DNA of 36,851 nucleotides from Robinsoniella peoriensis (lineage in GTDB: Bacteria; Bacillota; Clostridia; Lachnospirales; Lachnospiraceae): NCBI RefSeq assembly GCF_042680125.1, contig NZ_JBHTNY010000060.1; one strand, given 5' to 3'. The notes beneath the pieces are model-generated. The model was not told the origin of the DNA and searched no databases. It saw nothing but the letters and a program-made list of their open reading frames with translations. The position numbers were made by a program, and so were the translations under genes. Position 1 is the stretch's first letter, and the number at the start of each line of letters is the position of its first letter. Of this stretch, positions 14,779 through 21,838 are shown in pieces.

Positions 14779-16542
14779 ATGCGTAAGATGATTGGAAATA
14801 TATCCTGGAAAAAGATTCTTAAAAATCTGTCCATTCGTCAGAAGATGCTGCTGGCGCTGACACTCTGCGTTATTCTGCCCATTATTCTGCTGGGAATCAT
14901 TACCACAACCAGGGTGCTGCGGCTCAGTGAACAGAACCAGTATGAGATCCAGATTAACCAGCTGACAAAATCGGGAAAAGATATAGAAAAATTATATGAT
15001 ACTGTAATTCAGGAGATATCGGCTTTGGCAGGTGACCGTTCCATACAGGCAATCGCAGCAGGGAATGCATCTGTCATGGATTTTAAGAATGCAGCAAAAA
15101 GTATGCTGGAAGCAAGTGAAAAGATAAACAGCTGCAGCAGTATCGCACTGAGTAAAAATGGCCAGGTGCTGTTTCAGAGGGGGCCGCGCTATATGGATGA
15201 ACGGGAAAATCTGGACTTTACCAGGCAGATTGAAGAGGAAAAGGTACCGTATCTGTGGGCAGCAGAGCATCCTGTCACATTTAAAAGGGGAATTAATGTA
15301 AGTACTTTGAGTCAGCTTTCCTACTATATGACCATTATGAAGGGGCTTACCCTGGAGAATGAAGGCGTCATCAGTGTTCACATCAATGCGCCTGAATTCA
15401 TCGGTCAGTTTTCACCTTATCAGGGAGAGAATATGATTGCAGATGTATTCATTTTTGATAAACAAGGTGAGGTGCTTGTAGAAAACAGTAATAATGAGGA
15501 ACTTAAAAATCTGTGCTGGGAAGAATTCCTGAATCAGGAACAGGACGGGGATTCCGGTTATTTTCCGGTTAAGACAGGCAATGAGGGATATATTGTATTA
15601 TATGCTAAATGCGGTTCCGGCGGATGGTATTTATTTCAGGTTGAGAAGAAACTCTCCATTTATAATACCCAGATTATTTTTATTGTCATTGCAGTGCTTC
15701 TTTGTGTGGTGTTTGGGTTTGTTTACAGTATGATACAGAACCGGACCATTATTATGCCGCTGCATCACTTATCAAACCGTATTGATGTTGTAAAAAGCGG
15801 TGTGCTTGAGAAGCGGGATTATGAAACGGCGCACGATGAAATGGGGAATGTAGAAAAGGGATTTGAAGATATGGTTTCCCATATCAATGAGCTGATCAAT
15901 CAGGTTTATATCCAGACGATCAAGACTCAGGATGCGGAAAGAGAAATGCTGCTGGCGAAGATGAATCCGCATTTTCTCTATAATTCGCTGGATTCCATGC
16001 ACTGGCTGGCAATCCGGAATAAGGATTATGAGGTAAGCGAACAGCTGGAGGCGCTGGCAGATGTGTACCGCCATATCCTGCGGTTTGGAGAAGGGATGAT
16101 CTCGGTTCAGGATGATATGGAGTTTATTGACAATTATCTCTTTCTGCTTGATTTCCAGATGGGTGACCGGGTAGAATTCAGGAATGATATACCGGAGGAG
16201 CTGCATTGTTATTTAATACCAAAGCTCATCACCCAGCCGCTGGTGGAAAATGCTGTCCAGCATGGACTGCGGGATGTGAATACAGGCGGAAAGGTGAAAA
16301 TCAGGATGCGCAGGCAGCAGGGGGATCTGGTCATTACTGTTCTCGACAATGGAGTGGGCTGCGATGTGGAAAAGATCCGAAATCTGCTAAAAGATAAAGA
16401 AGGAAAGGAGGCATTTGCACTGCGTAATATCGATGAAAGAGTCCGGCTGCGTTATGGGGATGGATACGGGCTAAAGATGTACAGCAAAGAAGGCAAAGGC
16501 TGTATTGTACAGGTCAAAGTGAAGCTGGAGGCAAAAGTTTGA
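14779..16542 (+). CDS. YesM-like sensor histidine kinase
   Basis: A 587-aa membrane kinase. A transmembrane helix near residues 24-47 is followed by an extracellular sensor of about 250 residues, a second helix near 298-318, a HAMP linker, then the His_kinase domain with MNPHFLYNSLDSMHWL (phospho-acceptor H398) and a HATPase domain with LVENAVQHGL (~486) and DNGVGCD (~524). This architecture is typical of YesM/LytS-type kinases that pair with AraC-type response regulators to sense extracellular carbohydrates. AGGAGGG lies 7-8 bases before the ATG. Its partner regulator follows, and the importer and rhamnosidase downstream suggest a rhamnoside-derived signal. Confidence 0.93.
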   Translation: MRKMIGNISWKKILKNLSIRQKMLLALTLCVILPIILLGIITTTRVLRLSEQNQYEIQINQLTKSGKDIEKLYDTVIQEISALAGDRSIQAIAAGNASVMDFKNAAKSMLEASEKINSCSSIALSKNGQVLFQRGPRYMDERENLDFTRQIEEEKVPYLWAAEHPVTFKRGINVSTLSQLSYYMTIMKGLTLENEGVISVHINAPEFIGQFSPYQGENMIADVFIFDKQGEVLVENSNNEELKNLCWEEFLNQEQDGDSGYFPVKTGNEGYIVLYAKCGSGGWYLFQVEKKLSIYNTQIIFIVIAVLLCVVFGFVYSMIQNRTIIMPLHHLSNRIDVVKSGVLEKRDYETAHDEMGNVEKGFEDMVSHINELINQVYIQTIKTQDAEREMLLAKMNPHFLYNSLDSMHWLAIRNKDYEVSEQLEALADVYRHILRFGEGMISVQDDMEFIDNYLFLLDFQMGDRVEFRNDIPEELHCYLIPKLITQPLVENAVQHGLRDVNTGGKVKIRMRRQQGDLVITVLDNGVGCDVEKIRNLLKDKEGKEAFALRNIDERVRLRYGDGYGLKMYSKEGKGCIVQVKVKLEAKV

Positions 16543-16610
16543 AAGAATTGCAGGCAGTATTTCAGGCAGGCCTGCAATATGCAGAGGGTATAAGTTTGGA
16601 AGAAAATTAA
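16539..16610 (+). CDS. Possible 23-codon leader peptide between yesM and yesN
   Basis: A TTG overlapping the yesM stop codon has GGAGG (16527-16531) seven bases upstream and opens a 23-codon frame (MKELQAVFQAGLQYAEGISL plus EEN in the initiator-Met reading). The frame spans the first copy of a 41-bp repeat; the second copy, just before yesN, encodes a near-identical AVLQAGLQYAVGI. It may be a coupling peptide, or a by-product of a duplicated translation-initiation region. There is no independent evidence that it is made. Confidence 0.3.
   Translation: MKELQAVFQAGLQYAEGISLEEN
16553..16593 (+). repeat. 41-bp direct repeat, copy 1
   Basis: Matches 16659-16699 with two differences in 41 bases, the copies starting 106 bp apart. 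The core contains the palindrome GCAGGCCTGC. A separate 12-bp inverted pair, GTTTGAAAGAAT (16538-16549) and ATTCTTTCAAAC (16635-16646), precedes each copy. Confidence 0.85.
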
Positions 16611-16658
16611 AATATAGAAAGGAAGCCACGATGTGATTCTTTCAAACTGTTTTATTAT

Positions 16659-16699
16659 GGCAGTATTGCAGGCAGGCCTGCAATATGCAGTGGGTATAA
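16659..16699 (+). repeat. 41-bp direct repeat, copy 2, adjoining the yesN start
   Basis: Second copy, ending two bases before the yesN ATG (16702). Here ATTGCAGG-CAGG-CCTGCAAT forms a perfect 8-bp hairpin (16666-16685) in the region where a ribosome-binding site would be expected, so it may influence yesN translation. Confidence 0.85.
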
Positions 16700-16701
16700 C
16701 T

Positions 16702-18246
16702 ATGAGATTAATGGTTGTGGATGACAACAGACAGATACGGGAGGGAATCCATTACGGGATTGCATGGAGTGAGTATGGAGTTGATGAAGTGCGGGAATAT
16801 GCCGATGGGGAGGAAGCCAGAAAGGCACTGAACACCTATCAGCCGGATATTATCATAGCGGATATTAAAATGCCGGGAATGGACGGCTTGCAGTTGTTAG
16901 AGCATGTGAGAGAGCAAAGAAATAACTGCAGGTACATCTTATTAAGCGCATATTCTGATTTTACATATGCGCAAAAGGCAATTCGGCTTGGGGCGGATGA
17001 TTATATACTAAAACCCATCAAGCCCGGAAAATTAGTTGAAATAGTGATGAAAAATGCCAGGGAGCTGCTGGAGGCACAAAAGGAAAAGAAGGCTTATTAC
17101 GATGTATATGAAAAGAGCTTTCTGCATTCCCTGATCAATGGCGGGGAAATAGAGAATGTGGAAAAATTCAGGCAGATGCTGGACCATAAATACCGGCTGA
17201 AGCTGTCTGCAAATTATGCGTTCCTTGCGCTCTTCTGGCTGGAACAGGCGGATGGCTCTATTCGGAAAAGACCCATAGCAGACCAGGCTGCTGACCAGAT
17301 ACGGGAAAGGCTGCATGAACAGGGTATCGTGTTCGCGCTCCAGGAAGATCTGCTTTTATTTCTTGGCAGAGGTGACCGGTCCCAGCTTCTGAATCTGGAT
17401 TACCAGTACCAGGTAAAAAATGTAATAGAGGGAGTGAGCCGGGAATGGATGGAGCGGAATCTGGTGATTACCACCGGAATCTCAGAGGCAAGAAGTATAA
17501 AGGAACTGCATGTTGCCTATGCCCATGCAAAAGAAGCGCTGGAACAGACCTATTACAGTCTTTCCGGTGCCTGTGTGATCTATACTCATCCCGAAAAAGA
17601 AGATAAGAAATTTCCGGAAGAACAGCAGAAAGGCTATATGGAACGGATTGCAAAAAGCGTTCAAAGGTGTGATGCGGCAGAACTTCATATCAATATGGGA
17701 TCACTGCTGGAAATGGGGCTTAGGGAAAAGTATGACCGCTGTGAGATGATCAGTTTTATAAAAAAACTTTATCTTTATCTGATTCGTCATGGGGGACTGG
17801 AAGGCGATCCTGATTTTGAAAGAAGGACCCTTGAAAATGCAGCTCATTATGAAAACGGCATCCTGGAATTTGAAGATTACCTCATACAGGGTTTGCGAAG
17901 AGGGCGGGAGCTGACAGAGTCAGAAAATTATTCTGTAATGATTAAGAATATCTGTACCTATATGGATGAACATTACAGTGAACCCATCAGTGTAGATTCC
18001 GTTGCTGACGTTTTCGGGCGAACACCGAATTACGTGTCATCCAAGTTTAAAAAAGAAGTGGGAAAAAGTTTTACGGACTATCTGATTGATTTACGTGTTG
18101 GAAAAGCATTGAACATGCTGAAATACACAGACCTTCCAATTAGTGAAGTAGCAAAGAAAACAGGTTTTAGCAGTTATGCATATTTTTCCAGAACATTTCG
18201 GAAATGCACAGGAAGGAATGCCGGGTCATTTCGAAGTGGAGGCTAA
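16702..18246 (+). CDS. YesN-like response regulator with AraC DNA-binding domain
   Basis: A 514-aa regulator. The receiver domain (1-120) has the acidic pair in VVDDN, phospho-acceptor D54 (IADIKMPG) and K104 (LKPIKPGK). A long middle region of unknown fold (~125-400) is normal for YesN proteins. The C-terminal ~100 residues carry two AraC helix-turn-helix motifs (ISVDSVADVFGRTPNYVSSKFK and ISEVAKKTGFSSYAYFSRTFRK). ATG 16702 gives the expected MRLMVVDD start but has a weak ribosome-binding site; an in-frame GTG at 16633 with AAGGAAG would add 23 residues translated from the repeat. It should activate the importer/rhamnosidase genes, and two matching operator pairs lie upstream of yesM and of the binding-protein gene. 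Confidence 0.92.
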   Translation: MRLMVVDDNRQIREGIHYGIAWSEYGVDEVREYADGEEARKALNTYQPDIIIADIKMPGMDGLQLLEHVREQRNNCRYILLSAYSDFTYAQKAIRLGADDYILKPIKPGKLVEIVMKNARELLEAQKEKKAYYDVYEKSFLHSLINGGEIENVEKFRQMLDHKYRLKLSANYAFLALFWLEQADGSIRKRPIADQAADQIRERLHEQGIVFALQEDLLLFLGRGDRSQLLNLDYQYQVKNVIEGVSREWMERNLVITTGISEARSIKELHVAYAHAKEALEQTYYSLSGACVIYTHPEKEDKKFPEEQQKGYMERIAKSVQRCDAAELHINMGSLLEMGLREKYDRCEMISFIKKLYLYLIRHGGLEGDPDFERRTLENAAHYENGILEFEDYLIQGLRRGRELTESENYSVMIKNICTYMDEHYSEPISVDSVADVFGRTPNYVSSKFKKEVGKSFTDYLIDLRVGKALNMLKYTDLPISEVAKKTGFSSYAYFSRTFRKCTGRNAGSFRSGG

Positions 18247-18247
18247 A

Positions 18248-18274
18248 AGTGTGAAAGAAAATCGCTTTCACACT
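18248..18274 (+). promoter_or_regulatory. Perfect hairpin after yesN
   Basis: AGTGTGAAAG (18248-18257) and CTTTCACACT (18265-18274) form a 10-bp perfect stem directly after the yesN stop. No T-run follows, so it is probably an mRNA 3'-end-stabilising or weakly terminating structure. Confidence 0.5.
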
Positions 18275-18293
18275 ACAGATTTGGAAAACAGTG

Positions 18294-18356
18294 CGGAAAA
18301 ATGACATGTTTGTGTAGAATATTGGCATAAATGCATATACACACAACTGCTATAAT
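18294..18356 (+). promoter_or_regulatory. Promoter with bipartite AraC-type operator upstream of the sugar-binding protein
   Basis: TAGAATATTGGCATA (18315-18329) is identical over 15 bases to the distal site before yesM. A weaker copy, CGGAAAAATGACATG, starts exactly 21 bp upstream (18294). The extended -10 TGCTATAAT has TATAAT at 18351-18356, 21 bases after the proximal site, the same distance as at the yesM promoter. Predicted transcription start is near 18363, leaving a ~43-nt leader with AGGAGG before the gene. This is the likely YesN-activated promoter of the importer operon. Confidence 0.65.
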
Positions 18357-18405
18357 AAAGCTATCTTCTTAAAGAGAACAAAACAAATACAGGAGGTCAA
18401 AAGGG

Positions 18406-19779
18406 ATGAAAAAGAAATTATTAGCAGTAGTACTTGCAGGTACGTTAGCATTGACCATGGCAGGATGCGGCGGAGGTTCCGACAAGGGAGCCGGGGACAA
18501 AGCAGCCGGGGACAAAGCAGCAGAGACCAAAACAGCGGAGTCGGAAACAAAAGCATCACAGGGAGCAGAAGCAGCAGGAACGGAAGAGAAAAAGGATACC
18601 ACTTCTGCAGAGGGAAAACAGGATCTTGTCATTATGATTACAAACCCCGGTGATGTCAATAATGCGGTAGAACAGAAATTGATTGATAAGTTGGGTGATA
18701 AATACAATATTATCACCAAGACCTGGGATTCAGCATCGGTAGAGCAGACAGTAAAGACAGCATCAGCCGCTAATGAGCAGATAGATCTGGTACAGTACTG
18801 GCCGAATCAGATGAACAGCTTTACGGAGGTAGGACTTGCCACAGATCTGACCCCGTACATGGATGATGAGTGGCGGTCTTCCTTTAACGAAGGCACGCTG
18901 GAGATCGGAACTTATGACGATAAGCTATACAATGTAGCTTATAAAACGGTATACCCGGCAATGATCGTTGATCTGGAAGTAACCCGTGCTGCAGGAATCG
19001 AGGACAGTGAGATCAAAGACCAGATGACATGGGAAGAATTCTGTGATTTATGCAGAAGAATCGAAGAAAAATCAGACGCATCCGGTGCAGGAATTCCGGA
19101 TACCTATGCATGCTGGCTTACAAGAAATGCAGTTATGCAGGTATGGGATACCAACGAGGAACTGGATAAATGGAATGCCGGAGAAGTTTCTTTTAAAGAT
19201 GACCACATAAAAAATGCATTTGAAATGGTGAAATCCGTATTTGATGAAGGACTGTTTTATCCGGGAGAAGGAGCTCTCGCAGTTACACAGGATCAGCTCT
19301 ATGGTGCTATTTCCTCCCATAAAGTTGGATTTATCTTTGAGCCGACCACTTCCGTTAAGACAACGATTGATAACTCCGGATTAAAAGATTATAAGATCTG
19401 TGATTATCCTGCAATGGGTAAAAATCCAACGAATCCGGTACTTGGCGGTTGTGACGGATACTTTATTCCAACCAGTTCTAAGAATGTAGAAGGTGCTGTA
19501 GAAGCTATGAAATATCTGACCAGCGAAGAGATCATGACATTCCGTGCGGAAGGCGGTCAGGTACCCTGTGCCAGAATAGCGGAAGGTGCGAATGTAGATG
19601 AAGCGTTCATGGAATCAATTTCCAGATGTTCAGAGCAGATCTATCCTACGGAAATCATTAACGTTGGTGCAGAACTGTCTGATTATATGCAGAATCAGAT
19701 GCCTGCGAACTATATCTACAATGGCGAAGCATCTCTGGATGAATTGGAAGAGTTAAGAGTGGGAGCAGTTAATAAGTAA
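18406..19779 (+). CDS. Sugar ABC importer substrate-binding lipoprotein
   Basis: A 457-aa family-1 type solute-binding protein. A signal peptide ends in the lipobox LTMAGC (lipidated C21), followed by a Gly/Ala/Lys/Glu-rich linker (~22-68) and the mature two-lobed binding domain starting near DLVIMITNPGDVN. Segments such as WDTNEELDKWN and LGGCDGYFIPTSSKN occur where such proteins bind sugars and close. It sits on the outer face of the membrane and feeds the two permeases downstream. With the rhamnosidase in the same unit, rhamnosylated oligosaccharides or glycosides are the probable ligand. AGGAGG lies 9 bases before the ATG. Confidence 0.92.
   Translation: MKKKLLAVVLAGTLALTMAGCGGGSDKGAGDKAAGDKAAETKTAESETKASQGAEAAGTEEKKDTTSAEGKQDLVIMITNPGDVNNAVEQKLIDKLGDKYNIITKTWDSASVEQTVKTASAANEQIDLVQYWPNQMNSFTEVGLATDLTPYMDDEWRSSFNEGTLEIGTYDDKLYNVAYKTVYPAMIVDLEVTRAAGIEDSEIKDQMTWEEFCDLCRRIEEKSDASGAGIPDTYACWLTRNAVMQVWDTNEELDKWNAGEVSFKDDHIKNAFEMVKSVFDEGLFYPGEGALAVTQDQLYGAISSHKVGFIFEPTTSVKTTIDNSGLKDYKICDYPAMGKNPTNPVLGGCDGYFIPTSSKNVEGAVEAMKYLTSEEIMTFRAEGGQVPCARIAEGANVDEAFMESISRCSEQIYPTEIINVGAELSDYMQNQMPANYIYNGEASLDELEELRVGAVNK
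18490..18519 (+). repeat. 15-bp in-frame tandem repeat in the lipoprotein linker
   Basis: GCCGGGGACAAAGCA occurs twice in tandem, encoding AGDKA-AGDKA in the tether between the lipid anchor and binding domain. Such slippage-prone linkers vary in length without harming the folded domain. Confidence 0.7.
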
Positions 19780-19822
19780 TCGGTTTTCGAAATTCACCGG
19801 TTATTAGTACTTAAAGTGTATG

Positions 19823-19866
19823 CTGCCTCAAAATAAATGCAGCGTTTGTTTTGGGGCAGTATTTTT
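19823..19866 (+). terminator. Attenuating terminator between binding protein and permeases
   Basis: CTGCCTCAAAA (19823-19833) pairs with TTTTGGGGCAG (19849-19859) in an 11-bp stem with one G-U pair, followed by TATTTTT. Intrinsic terminators at this position are common in sugar importers and let the binding protein be made in excess over the permeases, which lie on the same strand with no obvious promoter of their own. Confidence 0.75.
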
Positions 19867-19984
19867 GTACGCTTTTTTAGAGTTTATTTGAAAATTTAGA
19901 GCGTGTTTTAAATACATACATGATCTGGCTATCGGGAGAATCCCAGGCCTGCTTGTAAATCTAAGCTGTAAAGGAGGAAGAAAA

Positions 19985-20914
19985 ATGGCAGAAAAATCTA
20001 CGTCAGTAAAAAAGGTTGGCAGAAAAGCCATGAGCAGTACACGCAAGCTCCAGCTTATCGGGGGATTGTTCAGTCTGCCTGCATTGGTTATCGTAACATT
20101 TGCCACAATTATTCCGGTTATCTGGAATGTGGTTTTAAGTTTTTGTAACTGGGATGGAGTGTCTGCAATGACCTTCAACGGAATTGGGAATTTTATGAAG
20201 GTTTTTGCAGACAAATCCAGCATGAAAGCAATCGGCTATTCACTGGTCATTGCCCTGATTGCAACAGCAACGGCCATGGTAATAGGAATTTGTCTTTCCT
20301 TACTAATCTATAAAGTAACAAAGGTGGAGGGGGCTATTTACCGCTTTGTGTTCTACAGCCCTGTTATGCTTCCCTTGTCCGTGGTTGGTTTATTATTTAC
20401 TTTGGTATTAGCTACCGATGAAGGACTTTTGAATAATATTCTGGGTCTGATCGGATTGGAATCTCTGCAAAATGCATGGCTGGCAAAGAAAGGCCTTGTT
20501 CTGACCGTGATCGGACTGGTGCAGGGATGGCGCAGCAGCGGTACCGTGATGATGCTGGTGTTTACGGGAATTATCGGTCTGCCGGTTGATTTGTTTGAAT
20601 CATCCAAACTGGATGGTGCAACCTACAGACAGGAAGTACGCCATATAATCCTGCCCCTTGTGAAGCCTACCATACAGCTGGCATTGTCCATGTGCGTCAT
20701 GAGTGCTTTCAAAACCTATGACATCGTATTTGCAATGACCGGAGGAGGACCCGGGGATATTTCTAAAACGGCACCCCTGAAAATAATTGAGCAGGCATTT
20801 ATGTTTAATAAATATGGTCTGGCGGCATCCAACAGCGTAATCTATGCAATCATAGTCATTGTTATTTTAGCCATTTTGAGAAAAGGAGTGGGAGGGGATA
20901 AATATGAGTACTAA
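19985..20914 (+). CDS. Sugar ABC importer permease, UgpA/MalF-like
   Basis: A 309-aa membrane protein with about six helices, the first near residues 32-54. The cytoplasmic EAA loop (SSKLDGATYRQEVRHIILPL) that docks onto the ATPase is clear. Family: MalF/UgpA-type binding-protein-dependent permeases. AAGGAGG lies 7-8 bases before the ATG. The gene overlaps the next permease by 11 bp, so the two are made together as a heterodimer. No ATPase gene is present; carbohydrate importers of this type in Firmicutes commonly share an MsmX-like ATPase encoded elsewhere. Confidence 0.93.
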   Translation: MAEKSTSVKKVGRKAMSSTRKLQLIGGLFSLPALVIVTFATIIPVIWNVVLSFCNWDGVSAMTFNGIGNFMKVFADKSSMKAIGYSLVIALIATATAMVIGICLSLLIYKVTKVEGAIYRFVFYSPVMLPLSVVGLLFTLVLATDEGLLNNILGLIGLESLQNAWLAKKGLVLTVIGLVQGWRSSGTVMMLVFTGIIGLPVDLFESSKLDGATYRQEVRHIILPLVKPTIQLALSMCVMSAFKTYDIVFAMTGGGPGDISKTAPLKIIEQAFMFNKYGLAASNSVIYAIIVIVILAILRKGVGGDKYEY

Positions 20915-21776
20915 GACAGCGGCGATTGCCTGCCGGGCACCAAAAAAGAAATTTAATACATTTGCAGTGGTCTGCCGTGTGATATTGATTTCACTGGTAT
21001 TGATCTGGATTTATCCCGTGTTATTTTCCCTGCAGACCTCATTTAAAACCCTGGAAGAATTTTTTGCCAATATCTGGGCAATGCCCCATTCCATTGGTGT
21101 TGATAACTTTGTAAAAGCATTTACCCAGGGACATATCGGGGAGTATTTTATAAACAGTATTATTATTGCAGCAGTTTCGCTGGTAAGTATAGAAGTAATA
21201 TCCGTTATGGCGGCATACTCTCTTGCCAGACTTCGCATTCCCCATACAGGTGTGATTATTATGCTGTGTTTTGCTATTCAGCTGCTGCCCACAGAGACGA
21301 TCATTATCCCGCTCTACATGATGATGTCCAGGCTTGGGATGCTGGGGGTGAAATATCTGCCGATTATCATTGCCTATGTAGGCTGGTCCATACCCGGAAC
21401 CACTATAATTCTGAAAAACTTTTTTGACACCATACCAAAAGAGCTGCTGGAAGCGGCAAGAATTGACGGCTCCGGTGAAATCCGCAACCTGTTTAAGATT
21501 GTGCTGCCCCTTATGAAAGGAGCGCTGGCAACCTGTATCGTAATGAACTTTACCTTCGTATGGGGAGAACTGATGTGGGCGAAAACAGCGACCATAACAA
21601 CTGTCAGCGGACTGCCCCTTACCGTAGGATTGATGAACTTTAAAGGTGAATTCGGAACGAACTGGCCCCTCTTATGTGCAGCGATCTGCATGATTGTGAT
21701 TCCGCTGTATCTGGTTTTCTTATTTTTGCAGAAGTATTTTGTATCGTCTTTAACAGCAGGAAGTGTGAAAGGCTAA
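20904..21776 (+). CDS. Sugar ABC importer permease, UgpE/MalG-like
   Basis: A 290-aa membrane protein, six predicted helices, with the MalG-type EAA loop KELLEAARIDGSGEIRNLFK and C-terminal LFLFLQKYFVSSLTAGSVKG, the classic end of this family. It starts inside the end of the first permease with GGAGGGG upstream. It forms the second half of the translocation pore and, with the preceding genes, imports the glycoside later cleaved by the rhamnosidase. Confidence 0.93.
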   Translation: MSTKTAAIACRAPKKKFNTFAVVCRVILISLVLIWIYPVLFSLQTSFKTLEEFFANIWAMPHSIGVDNFVKAFTQGHIGEYFINSIIIAAVSLVSIEVISVMAAYSLARLRIPHTGVIIMLCFAIQLLPTETIIIPLYMMMSRLGMLGVKYLPIIIAYVGWSIPGTTIILKNFFDTIPKELLEAARIDGSGEIRNLFKIVLPLMKGALATCIVMNFTFVWGELMWAKTATITTVSGLPLTVGLMNFKGEFGTNWPLLCAAICMIVIPLYLVFLFLQKYFVSSLTAGSVKG

Positions 21777-21780
21777 AGCG

Positions 21781-21812
21781 TGTCTGAAAATGGTACAAGT
21801 ATTTTTCAGACA
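21781..21812 (+). promoter_or_regulatory. Perfect hairpin between permease and rhamnosidase genes
   Basis: TGTCTGAAAA (21781-21790) pairs exactly with TTTTCAGACA (21803-21812). No T-run follows. It sits in the 62-bp gap before the rhamnosidase ribosome-binding site and probably marks a processing or stability element within one mRNA. Confidence 0.5.
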
Positions 21813-21838
21813 GGCACAAGAAAGGAAGGTGGCATACG

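Noticed and set aside
21824..21838. Third copy of the YesN-type operator before the rhamnosidase (GGTGGCATA)
   Set aside because: It matches at only about 10 of 15 positions, lies inside the ribosome-binding site, and has no partner 21 bp upstream.
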